DNA of 64,000 bases. Source: Sphingomonas populi. Its GTDB lineage: Bacteria > Pseudomonadota > Alphaproteobacteria > Sphingomonadales > Sphingomonadaceae. Position 1 is the first letter of the stretch, and each line of letters opens with the position of its first letter. The stretch covers positions 1-64,000 of the forward strand of contig NZ_SGIS01000023.1 in the NCBI RefSeq assembly GCF_004208535.1, written 5' to 3'. Positions 14,073 to 23,664 of this stretch are shown piece by piece. The notes under the pieces were generated by a model. That model was not told the DNA's origin. It searched no databases and was given only the letters and a program-made list of their open reading frames with translations. The position numbers were made by a program, and so were the translations under genes.

Positions 14073-17003
14073 ATGATTTCGGTCCAGACGACTCTCAAGA
14101 ACCGCCTGCTTCTGAGTGCGGCGCCGCTCGCGGCGCTGGCATCGCTCGCCGCGCCTGCGTTCGCGCAGGATCAGGCCGCGCCTGCAACGCTGCCGTCGGA
14201 CGCACCTGCCGCTGAGCAAACGCCTCAGGACATCGTCGTCACCGGCACGCTGTTTCGCCGCACCGACACCGAGACGCCTTCACCGGTTTCGGTAATCACG
14301 GCCCAACAGCTCGATCAGCGCGGCCTCACCACGATCGCAGACGCGATCAACACCATTTCGGCCGGCAACGGTGGCAGCATTCCGCAGGGTTTCGGCAACG
14401 CGTTCGCGTCGGGCGCGCAGGGCGTGTCGCTTCGTGGTTTGTCGACCAACTCGACGCTGATCCTGTTCGACGGCCTGCGCCCCGCATATTATCCGCTCGC
14501 CGATGACGGTCAGCGTAGCTTCGCCGATCTCAACACCATTCCCGGCGCGATCGTCGACCATATCGAGACCGTGCGCGATGGCGCCTCGTCGCTCTACGGC
14601 GCAGACGCCGTCGCTGGCGTGGTCAACATCATCACCAAGAAGGAAATCACCGGCATTCACGGCCGCGTCGAGGGTGGCGTCTCGTCGCGCCGGGACTCTG
14701 GTGGCCAGCGCTTCCAGCTAACCGCAGGCTACGGCAAGCTCGACGAGCAGGGCTTCAACGTATACCTGAGCGGCGAATATCAGCATCAGGATGCGCTGTA
14801 CGCGCGTGACCGCGAATTCCCGTACAACACCAACAACCTGTCCTCGATCACGAGGCCTAACGGCTTCACCGGCGCGAACGGCAACGTCAACTACCTGCCG
14901 CCGAGCACCACCGGCGTGAGCAGCGCGACCGTCGCGGTGGTCCGCCCCGCCAACCAGATCACGCCAGGCAATATCCTGAGCGGCGTCGCGATCGCGGGTG
15001 GCCAGTACCAAATCCTTGGACGCACGGATTGCGGTGCGGGACTCACCACCCACGTCAACACTGCTGGCTCGTACTGCGAAGAAGATCAGATCAATAAATA
15101 TTCGCAGCTCATGCCCGACCAGACCCGCATGGGCCTGACCGGCCACCTGACCGTCAATGTGGGTTCGAACGCACAAGCTTACCTGATCGGCACCTATTAC
15201 CAAAGCACGATCTTCCAGAACCGTACGCCCAGCAGCCTGCGGTCGAACAACCCGATCTACACTTATGGATTGGTGCTGCCGGCACAACTCGCGAACGGCG
15301 CGCTCAACCCGCAAAATCCCTACGCGGCCGCAGGTCAAGCCGCGATGCTGTTCTACTCGTTCGGCGATATCCGCTCGACGCTCAAGAACGTGTCGGACAC
15401 GTACCGTATCGCGTCCGGCATCGATGGCAAGTTCGGCGACGACGCTTGGAGCTACTCGGTCAAGGGTACGTACATGCGTACCAACCTGACCCAGTATCGC
15501 ACCGGCAACATCAACCTCGCCGGGCTGACCAGCGCGATTAGTAACGGCACCTACAACTTCATCAATCCGTCGGCTAACTCGCAGGCGGTGCGCGACCAGA
15601 TCGCCCCGAAGCAGCAGAGCTCGGCGCATTCGGAAGTCGCTGAAGTCCAGGGTATCGTGACGCACAGCTTCTTCGACCTGCCGGGCGGCCCGCTCGACGT
15701 CGGCGTGGGCGGCGAGTTCCGGTACGAGAACATCTTCGATCCCACTCCGAATCCGGGCAACCAGTTCCTGACGATCAACGCATTCTCGGCGATCGGCCAT
15801 CGCTACATCACGTCGGGATTCTTCGAAGTGAATGCGCCGGTTCTCAAGGAACTCGAGCTTAACGCCTCGGGCCGTTACGACCATTATTCGATCGGTTTCA
15901 ATCACTTCTCGCCGAAATTCGGCGCCAAGTTCACGCCGATCAAGCAGTTCGCGATCCGCGGCACCTATTCGGAAGGTTTCCGTGCGCCGTCGGTGCCGGA
16001 AATCAGCGGTAACGTGGTCGGCTTCACCAACTACACTCCACCGGCAGCGGTGGCGGCACTGCACGGCAACAACTCTTACACGCTTCCATATTCGGTCGGC
16101 CTTAACTCGGTCGGCAACCCGAACCTTAAGCCGGAGACCTCCCGCAGCTTCACTGGCGGCGTTGTGGTCCAGCCGACCTCGTGGCTGAGCCTCACGGTCG
16201 ACTATTACAATATCAAGAAGAAGAACGTGATCTACCAGACGGCGGACACGTCGTTCGCCAACATCTATATGGGTAACGGCGTCACCGCCGGTACCTTGCC
16301 GGCTGGTATCACTGTCACGCCCAACGCGGTCGATCCGGAGCATCCCAACCTGCTGCCGACCCCGCTGTTCATCAACGGCCAATATGCCAACGGCCAGTCG
16401 CTCAAAACCTCGGGTATCGATGCGCAGATCCAGGCGACCTTCGAGGTCACGCCGGGCATCAAGTTCACCACCAACCTTGAAGGCACCGAGATCCTCGAGT
16501 ACAAGCAGATCTTGCAGGACGGGACGGTCTACGATTATCTCGGCACGCTCGGCTCGTACAGTGTGACCTCGGCGTCGGGCACGCCGCGCTGGCGCGCGAC
16601 GTGGCAGAACACGCTCGACGCGGGCAAGTTCTCGCTGACCAGCACGACCTACTTCACGAGCGGGTACAAGGGCTGGGCGGCAGACTATAACGGCGTCGGT
16701 AGCTGCGCTGCCAACGGCACACCGGAGAACTCGGTCAAGTACAATGCACCGGGCACGCAGGCCACGACCCGCCAGCTTGGCGACGCGCTGCAGTGCACCG
16801 TGAAGCACTTCCTGAGCTTTGATCTGAACGCCACCGTGCGCGTGAACGACAAGTTCAGCTTCTACGGCATTGTTCAAAACCTGTTCGACGCGCATGCGCC
16901 GTTCGATCCCAACACCTATGGTGGCAACAACTACAACCCCGCCTGGGCCGCTTCGGGCATCATCGGTCGCTACTTCAAGGTCGGCGCCAAGTTCGAACTC
17001 TGA
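14073..17003 (+). CDS. TonB-dependent outer-membrane receptor
   Basis: This 976-residue receptor has a signal peptide ending A-P-A-F-A (about residue 31). A TonB-box-like D-I-V-V-T-G-T-L follows near residue 53, then a plug domain (S-P-V-S-V-I-T-A-Q-Q-L; V-R-D-G-A-S-S-L-Y-G-A-D-A-V-A-G-V-V-N-I-I-T-K). The beta-barrel ends in aromatic-rich strands and a terminal F-E-L. Such receptors import siderophore complexes or large organic nutrients across the outer membrane using TonB energy. The divergent 2OG oxygenase and palindromes suggest regulated metal or substrate uptake. The gene is followed by a strong terminator. Confidence 0.93.
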   Translation: MISVQTTLKNRLLLSAAPLAALASLAAPAFAQDQAAPATLPSDAPAAEQTPQDIVVTGTLFRRTDTETPSPVSVITAQQLDQRGLTTIADAINTISAGNGGSIPQGFGNAFASGAQGVSLRGLSTNSTLILFDGLRPAYYPLADDGQRSFADLNTIPGAIVDHIETVRDGASSLYGADAVAGVVNIITKKEITGIHGRVEGGVSSRRDSGGQRFQLTAGYGKLDEQGFNVYLSGEYQHQDALYARDREFPYNTNNLSSITRPNGFTGANGNVNYLPPSTTGVSSATVAVVRPANQITPGNILSGVAIAGGQYQILGRTDCGAGLTTHVNTAGSYCEEDQINKYSQLMPDQTRMGLTGHLTVNVGSNAQAYLIGTYYQSTIFQNRTPSSLRSNNPIYTYGLVLPAQLANGALNPQNPYAAAGQAAMLFYSFGDIRSTLKNVSDTYRIASGIDGKFGDDAWSYSVKGTYMRTNLTQYRTGNINLAGLTSAISNGTYNFINPSANSQAVRDQIAPKQQSSAHSEVAEVQGIVTHSFFDLPGGPLDVGVGGEFRYENIFDPTPNPGNQFLTINAFSAIGHRYITSGFFEVNAPVLKELELNASGRYDHYSIGFNHFSPKFGAKFTPIKQFAIRGTYSEGFRAPSVPEISGNVVGFTNYTPPAAVAALHGNNSYTLPYSVGLNSVGNPNLKPETSRSFTGGVVVQPTSWLSLTVDYYNIKKKNVIYQTADTSFANIYMGNGVTAGTLPAGITVTPNAVDPEHPNLLPTPLFINGQYANGQSLKTSGIDAQIQATFEVTPGIKFTTNLEGTEILEYKQILQDGTVYDYLGTLGSYSVTSASGTPRWRATWQNTLDAGKFSLTSTTYFTSGYKGWAADYNGVGSCAANGTPENSVKYNAPGTQATTRQLGDALQCTVKHFLSFDLNATVRVNDKFSFYGIVQNLFDAHAPFDPNTYGGNNYNPAWAASGIIGRYFKVGAKFEL

Positions 17004-17022
17004 TCGCTTCGATTCGAGTTAT

Positions 17023-17063
17023 AAAAAAAGGGCGGCTTCCGCGAGGAAGTCGCCCCTTTTTTT
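17023..17063. terminator. Bidirectional intrinsic terminator
   Basis: A run of A, then GGGCGGCTTCC-GCGA-GGAAGTCGCCC, then TTTTTTT. The stem is nearly perfect with a GCGA loop, A-rich before and T-rich after. It can therefore end both the receptor transcript (plus) and the clpB transcript (minus), whose stop codon lies about 10 bases away. Confidence 0.92.
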
Positions 17064-17070
17064 GTGATCA

Positions 17071-19668
17071 TCACGGGCGCTCGGCGACCGCTACCACCGT
17101 CAACTCAAGCTTCCCATCGCCCTCCTCGACCCGCACGGTCGCGCCGTCCTTCACTTCGCCGCGCAGGATCAGGTCAGCGAGCGGGTCTTGCAGGTAGCGT
17201 TGCACCGCGCGTTTCAGCGGCCGGGCGCCGTAAACCGGATCGTACCCCACCCGCCCGAGCCAGCCCCGCGCACCCTCGGTCAGATCCAGCACGACCTTGC
17301 GGTCCGCCAGTAGCTTGTCGATGCGCGACACCTGGATGTCGACGATCGGCGCCATCTCGCTTTGGCCGAGACGGTGGAACAGCACGATCTCGTCGAGCCG
17401 GTTGAGGAATTCGGGGCGGAAGTGGGCGCGCACGATTTCCATCACCTGCGGCTCGACGCTCGCCACATCCTGCCCGTCGGACAGCGTGGTCAGGATCTGG
17501 CTGCCGAGGTTCGAGGTCAGCACGATGATCGTGTTGGTGAAATCGACCGTGCGGCCCTGTCCGTCGGTCAGTCGGCCGTCGTCGAGCACTTGCAGCAGCA
17601 CGTTGAACACGTCGCCGTGCGCTTTCTCGACCTCGTCGAACAGGATCACCTGATAGGGCCTGCGCCGCACGGCTTCGGTCAGCACGCCGCCTTCCTCATA
17701 GCCGACATAGCCGGGGGGCGCGCCGATCAGCCGCGAGACGGCGTGCTTCTCCATGAACTCGCTCATGTCGATGCGGACCATCGCGGACGGGTCATCGAAC
17801 AGGAATTCCGCGAGCGCCTTGGTCAGTTCGGTCTTGCCGACGCCGGTTGGCCCCAGGAACAGGAAGCTGCCCATCGGCCGATTGGGGTCCTGCAGCCCCG
17901 CGCGAGACCGCCGCACCGCAGTCGAGACCGCGCGCACCGCTTGCATCTGACCGATCACGCGCTTGCCGAGCGCGGCCTCCATCTGGAGCAATTTGGTGCG
18001 CTCGCCTTCCAGCATCCGCTCCATCGGGATGCCGGTCCATTTGCTGACCACGCCGGCGATATCGTCGGCGGTGACTTCCTCGCGCAGCATCGCGCCCTTG
18101 GCGGCCCCCTGCGCCTCTTCGAGCTGGCGCTGGATCTGGGGGATGCGGCCATAGGACAGTTCGCCCGCGCGACCGAGATCGCCCGCACGCTGCGCCTGTT
18201 CGAGTTCGAGCCGGGCGGCGTCGAGCTGTTCCTTGAGCTTGGACTCGGCGGCGATCTTGTCCTTCTCGGCCACCCAGCGCGTGGTGAGTTCGGCGGATTG
18301 CTGTTCGAGATTGGCGAGTTCGCCCTCCAGCGTGGCGAGCCGGTCACGCGAGGCGTCGTCGCTTTCGCGCTTCAGCCCCTCGCGCTCGATCTTGAGGCGC
18401 AGGATGCGGCGGTCGAGCGTCTCGATCTCCTCAGGCTTGCTCTCCACCTCCATGCGAATCCGGCTGGCGGCCTCGTCCATCAGGTCGATCGCCTTGTCGG
18501 GCATGAACCGATCAGTGATGTAGCGGTTGCCGAGCGTCGCCGCCGCGACGATCGCGCCATCGGTGATGCGGACGCCGTGGTGAAGTTCGTACTTCTCCTT
18601 GAGGCCGCGCAGGATCGAGATCGTGTCCTCGACGGTTGGCTCGCCGACGAACACCGGCTGGAAACGGCGTTGGAGCGCGGCGTCCTTCTCGACATATTTG
18701 CGGTACTCATCGAGCGTGGTCGCGCCGACGCAGTGAAGCTCACCACGCGCGAGCGCTGGCTTGAGCAGGTTGGACGCGTCCATCGCGCCGTCGGTCTTGC
18801 CGGCGCCGATCAGCGTGTGCATCTCGTCGATGAACAGCACCACCTGACCTTCGGCTGCCTTGACCTCGTCGAGCACGCCTTTCAGCCGCTCTTCGAACTC
18901 GCCGCGATATTTCGCGCCGGCGATCAGGCTGCCCATGTCGAGCGCCATCAAAGTGCGGTCCTTGAGCGTATCGGGCACGTCGCCATTGGCGATGCGCAGC
19001 GCAAGGCCCTCGGCGATCGCGGTCTTGCCGACGCCGGGTTCGCCGATCAGCACGGGGTTGTTCTTGGTACGGCGCGCGAGGATCTGGATGGTCCGGCGGA
19101 TTTCCTCGTCGCGGCCGATCACCGGATCGAGCTTGCCGTCGCGCGCCGCCTGCGTGAGATCGCGCGCGAACTTCTTGAGCGCGTCGTAGCGGTCCTCGGC
19201 GGAAGCGGTGTCGGCGGTGCGGCCGCCGCGAAGCGCGTTGATCGCGGTGTTGAGCGCCTCGGCCTTCACGCCGGCGGCTTGCAGCGCCTTGCCCGCCGCC
19301 GTGTTGAGCGACAAGGCCAGCGCGACCAGCAGCCGCTCGACCGTGACGAAACTGTCGCCGGCTTTCTGCGCGATCTGCTCGGCCTGGTCGAGCACGCGCA
19401 CCAGATCATTGTCGAGCCCCGGCGAGCCTTGCGCGCCGCTGCCCGACACCGCCGGGATTTTCGACAGCGCGAGATCGGTCTCGGTGAGCGCGCGCTTGGC
19501 ATCGCCGCCAGCGGACTGGATCAGCCCCGAGGCCATGCCCTGCTCGTCCTCCAGCAGCGCCTTCAGCAGATGTTCGGGCGCGATCCGCTGATGGTTCATG
19601 CGGATCGCGACGGTCTGCGCCGATTGCAGGAAGCCCTTGGCGCGGTCAGTGAATTTTTCGAGATTCAT
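17071..19668 (-). CDS. clpB: ATP-dependent chaperone ClpB
   Basis: The 865-residue protein is full length. The N-terminal repeat domain begins [10 protein letters not shown]. The first AAA+ module has G-E-P-G-V-G-K-T (209-216) and V-L-F-I-D-E-M-H. The coiled-coil middle domain spans roughly 400-530. The second AAA+ module has G-P-T-G-V-G-K-T near residue 605 and I-L-F-D-E-V-E-K. ClpB works with DnaK to pull apart aggregated proteins in the cytosol. The start at 19668 is fixed by AAGGAGGG upstream; the frame is open another 83 codons, but that part is not ClpB sequence. A heat-shock-like promoter lies upstream, and the gene is divergent from an M16 protease gene. Confidence 0.98.
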   Translation of the reverse strand: MNLEKFTDRAKGFLQSAQTVAIRMNHQRIAPEHLLKALLEDEQGMASGLIQSAGGDAKRALTETDLALSKIPAVSGSGAQGSPGLDNDLVRVLDQAEQIAQKAGDSFVTVERLLVALALSLNTAAGKALQAAGVKAEALNTAINALRGGRTADTASAEDRYDALKKFARDLTQAARDGKLDPVIGRDEEIRRTIQILARRTKNNPVLIGEPGVGKTAIAEGLALRIANGDVPDTLKDRTLMALDMGSLIAGAKYRGEFEERLKGVLDEVKAAEGQVVLFIDEMHTLIGAGKTDGAMDASNLLKPALARGELHCVGATTLDEYRKYVEKDAALQRRFQPVFVGEPTVEDTISILRGLKEKYELHHGVRITDGAIVAAATLGNRYITDRFMPDKAIDLMDEAASRIRMEVESKPEEIETLDRRILRLKIEREGLKRESDDASRDRLATLEGELANLEQQSAELTTRWVAEKDKIAAESKLKEQLDAARLELEQAQRAGDLGRAGELSYGRIPQIQRQLEEAQGAAKGAMLREEVTADDIAGVVSKWTGIPMERMLEGERTKLLQMEAALGKRVIGQMQAVRAVSTAVRRSRAGLQDPNRPMGSFLFLGPTGVGKTELTKALAEFLFDDPSAMVRIDMSEFMEKHAVSRLIGAPPGYVGYEEGGVLTEAVRRRPYQVILFDEVEKAHGDVFNVLLQVLDDGRLTDGQGRTVDFTNTIIVLTSNLGSQILTTLSDGQDVASVEPQVMEIVRAHFRPEFLNRLDEIVLFHRLGQSEMAPIVDIQVSRIDKLLADRKVVLDLTEGARGWLGRVGYDPVYGARPLKRAVQRYLQDPLADLILRGEVKDGATVRVEEGDGKLELTVVAVAERP

Positions 19669-19698
19669 GTTGGTGAAATCCCTCCTTCGATGCTCGCG

Positions 19699-19729
19699 AT
19701 ATGGTGTTGCACTTTTATCACACAAGGGG
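19699..19729 (-). promoter_or_regulatory. Candidate RpoH (heat-shock) promoter of clpB
   Basis: On the minus strand CCCCTTGTG is followed, after 16 bases, by CCATAT. This resembles the CTTG / CCCATnT layout of sigma-32-type promoters. It ends about 30 bases before the clpB start codon. ClpB is a classic heat-shock gene, which fits. The match is by eye and the -10 element is only partial. Confidence 0.5.
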
Positions 19730-19794
19730 CGATCGGCGATTGGACGAGGTTCTTCGCGCATGGTAGCGCACGCGCCGATCCACGGGATGAAACC

Positions 19795-22620
19795 ATGCGT
19801 CTCAAATCTCTCGCTCTTATCGGGACGATGATGTTCCTTACCCAGCCCGCCCTTGCCGAAACCAAGCCAGCCCCTGTCGAGGCACTGATCCGGCAGGTCG
19901 ACATTCCCTATACGCAATTCACCCTAGCCAACGGGTTGCGCGTGGTCGTCCATACCGATCGCAAGGCGCCGATCGTCGCGGTGAGCGTGTGGTATGATGT
20001 CGGTTCGAAGTTCGAGCCCAAGGGCAAGACCGGGTTCGCGCATCTGTTCGAGCATCTGATGTTCAACGGCAGCGAGAATGCGCCGGGCGATTTCTACGCG
20101 CCGCTCAAACAGGCCGGCGGCACCGACATGAACGGCAGCACCTATTTCGACCGGACCAATTATTACGAGACGGTGCCGAAGACCGCGCTCGACCGGGCGC
20201 TGTTCCTCGAAAGCGACCGGATGGGCTATCTGCTCGGCGCGGTCACGCAAGCCACGCTCGACCGGCAGCGCGGCGTCGTCCAGAACGAGAAACGGCAGGG
20301 CGACAACCGGCCCTATGGCCTCGTCCAGTACAAGCAGATCGAGGGGCTGTTCCCGGCGGGCCACCCCTATGGCCACACCACGATCGGATCGATGGCCGAT
20401 CTCGACGCGGCCAGCCTCGATGATGTGAAGAACTGGTTCCGCGCGCATTACGGCCCCAACAACACCGTGCTGGTGCTGGCCGGCGATATCGACGCGGCAA
20501 GCGCCAAGCCGCTGGTGGAAAAGTATTTCGGCGCGATTCCGCGCGGGCCGCAGAATGTTGCGCCCGCAGCCGCGATTCCGACGCTCGCCGTCGCCAAGTC
20601 CGAGGTGATGAAGGACCGCGTCGGCGCGACCTTGCTGTTGCGCGCGTGGACGGTGCCGGGGGTCAACGACACCGATTCGATCGCGCTCGACGTGGCGGCG
20701 GGGGTGCTCGGCGGGCTGTCGAGTTCGCGGCTCGACGATCTTCTCGTGCGCAAGGAGAAGCTGGCGGTTCAGGTCAGCGCGCACAACAGCAGCTTCGCGC
20801 AGCTCGGCACCTTCAGCGTGCGCGCGTTGGTGCGGCCGGGGGTCGATCCGGCGCTGGTGGCGACGCGGCTCGACGCGATCGTCGCCGATTTCTTGCATAA
20901 CGGGCCGAGCGCGGACGAGGTGAGCCGCTATGTCACCGAAAGCGTGTCGGGCACGATCGCCGGGCTCGAGCGGGTCGGCGGGGGCGGTGGCAAGGCGGTG
21001 ACTTTGGCCGAGGGCGCGCTCTATTCGAACGATCCCGGCTTCTACAAGAAACAGCTCGCCGATCTCGCCGCGCAGACGCCGGCGCATGTCCGCGCGGTCG
21101 CGGCGAAATGGCTGTCGCGCCCGGTCTATGCGCTGACCGTCGAGCCGGGCGCGCGCGACGCCTATGTCGATGCGGCGGTGCCGCCGGCCGCGCCGGTCGC
21201 GGTAAAGGCCGAACCGCCGGTGAAGGGCACGCGCGGCGCGATGCCGCCCGCCGGTGCGGCGATCGACCTGACCTATCCCAAGGTCGAGCGCACGCGGCTG
21301 AGCAATGGCATCGAGATCGTCTATGCGCAGCGCGGCGCGGTGCCGTTCACGCGCGCGGTGTTGAGCTTCGATGCCGGCTATGCCGCCGACGTGGCGGGGC
21401 GATCGGGCACCGCCAAGTTCGCGCTGGCGATGCTCAACGAAGGCACCGCGACGCGCGATGCCACCGCGCTCGCCGAAGCCAAGGAGCGGCTCGGCGCGGG
21501 GATCGGCATGGCGATGAGCGCCGACCGCACCAACGTCTCGTTCAGCGCGCCGAGCGTCAACCTTGCGCCGGTGATCGACCTGTTCGCCGATATGGTGCGC
21601 CACCCGGCGTTCGCGCCCGCCGAGGTCGAGCGCAAGCGCGCCGAACTGCTCGCCGCCATCGCGCAGGAAGTCACCGATCCGGGCGCGCTCGCCAACCGCG
21701 TGCTACCGCCGTTGCTGTACGGCGCGGCCTCGCCCTATGCCAAGGCCAATGGCGGCGGCGATCCGGCGGCGGTCGCCGCGCTGACGCGCGACGATCTCAT
21801 CGCGTTCAACGCCACATGGCTCCGCCCCGACACCGCCAGACTGTTCGTGGTGAGCGACCGGCCGCTCGCCGAGATCGCGGCGGCGTTCGAGCGCGGCTTC
21901 GGCGACTGGCAGGCTGCGGGTGCGCGCGGCGTCAAGACGTTCACCGCGCTCGCGCCGAGCGCGCCGAAGATCGTGCTGGTCGATCGCCCCGATTCGCCGC
22001 AATCGACGATCCTCGGCGCGCTGCCCAACGGGCTCGCCGGCACCGACGAGCTGCTGCCGCTGATCACCGCCAACGATGCGCTCGGCGGCGGCTTCCTCGC
22101 GCGGATCAACATGAACCTGCGCGAAGACAAGCATTGGGCGTATGGCGCGAGCGGCAGTTTCCAGCGGATCGAACATGCCGCGCCCTATCTGGTCAGCGCG
22201 CCGGTGCAGGCCGACAAGACCGGCGCGGCGATCGCCGAACTGCGCAAGGAACTGACCGGCTATGTCGGCGCGCAGCCGATGACCCAGGCCGAGTTCGACC
22301 GCGCGATCGCCGATGCGACGCGCTCGCTGCCCGGCAGTTTCGAAACGTCGCAGGCGCTGCTCGGCGGCATGCAGAACAACGATCTGTGGAAGCGGCCCGA
22401 CGACTATTACGCGACCATCACCGCGCGCTACCGCGCGTTGACGCGCGCGCAGGTCGAAGCGGCGGCGCGTGCGACGATCGACCCGGCTCGTGCGTTCTGG
22501 GTCGTGGTCGGCGATGCGAAGGTCGTGCGGCCGCAGCTTGACAGCCTCGGCCTGCCCGTCGAGGTGATCCCCGCCGCATCGGTCGCCACCGCGCGCCGGG
22601 CGGCCGGCTTACAGGAGTGA
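19795..22620 (+). CDS. M16 family zinc metallopeptidase, two-domain periplasmic form
   Basis: The true start is ATG 19795, giving 941 residues. A signal peptide ends Q-P-A-L-A near residue 21. The inverted zinc motif H-L-F-E-H at 83-87 marks the active N-terminal half. The C-terminal half repeats the fold from about residue 490 ([10 protein letters not shown]) without the zinc motif, as in pitrilysin/insulinase-like proteins. It probably degrades peptides in the periplasm. The frame stays open far upstream across clpB, but that part is antisense to clpB and should not be included. A small conserved-looking ORF follows closely. Confidence 0.92.
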   Translation: MRLKSLALIGTMMFLTQPALAETKPAPVEALIRQVDIPYTQFTLANGLRVVVHTDRKAPIVAVSVWYDVGSKFEPKGKTGFAHLFEHLMFNGSENAPGDFYAPLKQAGGTDMNGSTYFDRTNYYETVPKTALDRALFLESDRMGYLLGAVTQATLDRQRGVVQNEKRQGDNRPYGLVQYKQIEGLFPAGHPYGHTTIGSMADLDAASLDDVKNWFRAHYGPNNTVLVLAGDIDAASAKPLVEKYFGAIPRGPQNVAPAAAIPTLAVAKSEVMKDRVGATLLLRAWTVPGVNDTDSIALDVAAGVLGGLSSSRLDDLLVRKEKLAVQVSAHNSSFAQLGTFSVRALVRPGVDPALVATRLDAIVADFLHNGPSADEVSRYVTESVSGTIAGLERVGGGGGKAVTLAEGALYSNDPGFYKKQLADLAAQTPAHVRAVAAKWLSRPVYALTVEPGARDAYVDAAVPPAAPVAVKAEPPVKGTRGAMPPAGAAIDLTYPKVERTRLSNGIEIVYAQRGAVPFTRAVLSFDAGYAADVAGRSGTAKFALAMLNEGTATRDATALAEAKERLGAGIGMAMSADRTNVSFSAPSVNLAPVIDLFADMVRHPAFAPAEVERKRAELLAAIAQEVTDPGALANRVLPPLLYGAASPYAKANGGGDPAAVAALTRDDLIAFNATWLRPDTARLFVVSDRPLAEIAAAFERGFGDWQAAGARGVKTFTALAPSAPKIVLVDRPDSPQSTILGALPNGLAGTDELLPLITANDALGGGFLARINMNLREDKHWAYGASGSFQRIEHAAPYLVSAPVQADKTGAAIAELRKELTGYVGAQPMTQAEFDRAIADATRSLPGSFETSQALLGGMQNNDLWKRPDDYYATITARYRALTRAQVEAAARATIDPARAFWVVVGDAKVVRPQLDSLGLPVEVIPAASVATARRAAGLQE

Positions 22621-22624
22621 CGTG

Positions 22625-22924
22625 ATGGCGACGGTCGATGGACAGTGGAATATCGTGGTACGCACGCCGCTCGGCGAACAAAAGGCGATGCTGAGCGTGG
22701 CAAGCGCCGGCACGAGCTTCACCGGCGATCTGAGCGGCGCGCTCGGCTCGGTGGAGGTCAAGGACGGCACCGTCGATGGCGATACGCTCGCCTGGGTGAT
22801 GTCGATCACCTCGCCGATGCCGATGACGCTCGAATGCACCGCTACGGTGGAAGGCGACACGCTGACCGGATCGGTCGGCGCGGGCGCGCTGGGCAGCTTC
22901 CCGGTCTCGGGGACGCGCGCGTAA
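22625..22924 (+). CDS. Small beta-strand-repeat hypothetical protein
   Basis: The gene starts 4 bases after the protease stop and encodes 99 residues. The sequence alternates short beta strands with G/D turns: G-Q-W-N-I-V-V-R-T-P-L-G-E, then S-F-T-G-D-L-S-G, then G-T-V-D-G-D-T-L-A-W, then G-D-T-L-T-G-S-V. This is the pattern of a small lipocalin-like or meander beta barrel, with no signal peptide or membrane segment. The G-x-L-x-G-T-V-D-G-x-x-L-x-W motif recurs in uncharacterised alphaproteobacterial proteins. Function is unknown. Tight spacing suggests co-transcription with the protease. Confidence 0.75.
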   Translation: MATVDGQWNIVVRTPLGEQKAMLSVASAGTSFTGDLSGALGSVEVKDGTVDGDTLAWVMSITSPMPMTLECTATVEGDTLTGSVGAGALGSFPVSGTRA

Positions 22925-22932
22925 CGCGGGAT

Positions 22933-22999
22933 CACCCTCCCTCTCCCGTTGGGAGAGGGAAGGGGCCCGCCCGGCAAAGCCGGGTGGGAAGGGTGAGGG
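22933..22999. repeat. REP-like cloverleaf palindrome
   Basis: Two hairpins, CCCTCTCCC-GTT-GGGAGAGGG (22939-22959) and CCCGCCCGGC-AAA-GCCGGGTGGG (22966-22988), are enclosed by an outer stem CACCCT/AGGGTG (22933-22938 with 22990-22995). The result is a compact cloverleaf immediately after a stop codon. This is typical of repetitive extragenic palindromes in GC-rich proteobacteria. It may also stop or stabilise the upstream transcript. No second copy is seen in this window. Confidence 0.75.
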
Positions 23000-23023
23000 C
23001 GATGCACGAAGGCGCCCTTGATT

Positions 23024-23041
23024 TGTACGGCTACCTGTACA
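23024..23041. promoter_or_regulatory. YefM/YoeB operator (TGTAC inverted repeat)
   Basis: TGTAC-N8-GTACA lies 28 bases before the antitoxin start, and the right arm contains TGTACA. YefM of E. coli autoregulates through operators with a TGTACA core, so this site fits the genes it precedes. Confidence 0.7.
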
Positions 23042-23068
23042 TATAACAGCCTGAACGGAGGCTCGAAT

Positions 23069-23332
23069 ATGCAGGTTGTGACGTACACGGACGCGCGCGC
23101 CAATCTTAAGGACGTGATGGAGCAGGTCGTCGAGGACCATGAAGAGGTTGTCGTCACGCGCAAGAACGGCAAGCCGGTGGTGATGGTGTCGCTCGATGCG
23201 TGGAACGCGATTCAGGAAACGATGCACCTGCTATCCACCCCGGCCAACGCGCGCGCGCTACGCGAGTCGATCGCACAGCTCGATGCCGGCAAGGGCGTGG
23301 AACGTGAGTTGATCGAGATGGCGGACGCGTGA
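23069..23332 (+). CDS. yefM: Type II antitoxin, YefM/Phd family
   Basis: From ATG 23069 (after GGAGG) the protein has 87 residues. The N-terminal Phd/YefM fold (V-T-Y-T-D-A-R-A-N-L-K-D, then V-V-V-T-R-K-N-G-K-P-V-V-M-V-S) binds DNA. The C-terminal part (A-L-R-E-S-I-A-Q-L-D-A-G-K) wraps around the toxin. It neutralises YoeB and represses its own operon with YoeB as co-repressor. The stop codon overlaps the GTG start of the toxin, so translation is coupled. Confidence 0.93.
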   Translation: MQVVTYTDARANLKDVMEQVVEDHEEVVVTRKNGKPVVMVSLDAWNAIQETMHLLSTPANARALRESIAQLDAGKGVERELIEMADA

Positions 23333-23595
23333 GACTGGTCTTCTCCGACCTGGCGTGGGAGCAATATCAATATTGGATCAACGCCGATCCCAAAGTGTTC
23401 GAGAAGCTCAACGCGCTCATCGCCGAAGCTCGGCGCAGTCCTTTCAAGGGCAAAGGCAAGCCCGAGCCGCTGCGGGGCGATCTATCGGGATGGTGGTCGC
23501 GGCGACTCACCGAAGCTGACCGGCTGGTGTACCGGATCTCGGGCAAGGCGCCCGACCAGCAACTCGAAATCGCGCAATGCCGGTTTCATTACTGA
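23329..23595 (+). CDS. yoeB: Type II toxin YoeB (ribosome-dependent mRNA interferase)
   Basis: The 88-residue protein is YoeB: W-x-x-Y-x-Y-W at 10-16, L-I-A-E-A-R-R-S-P-F-K-G-K-G-K-P-E-P-L near 30-48, G-W-W-S-R-R-L with the catalytic arginine region, D-R-L-V-Y-R-I and the terminal C-R-F-H-Y. Glu46, Arg65, His87 and Tyr88 occupy the usual active-site positions as counted by eye. It cleaves mRNA in the ribosomal A site when the antitoxin is lost. The start is GTG, overlapping the antitoxin stop by four bases. Confidence 0.95.
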   Translation: MRLVFSDLAWEQYQYWINADPKVFEKLNALIAEARRSPFKGKGKPEPLRGDLSGWWSRRLTEADRLVYRISGKAPDQQLEIAQCRFHY

Positions 23596-23664
23596 ACCCG
23601 CAGCGATAGCGCGCCCCGCCGATTTGACCTTTCGCCCGCCACCGCCACGGCTTACCTAGCGGGC

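Noticed and set aside
14718-16895. A 725-codon frame on the minus strand opposite the first TonB receptor
   Set aside because: The sequence is arginine- and valine-rich without any domain, and the plus strand encodes an unmistakable receptor.
17362-19794. Very long open frame on the plus strand joining into the M16 protease gene
   Set aside because: It is exactly antisense to clpB, has no domain of its own and only reflects high GC codon bias. The protease has its own start and signal peptide at 19795.
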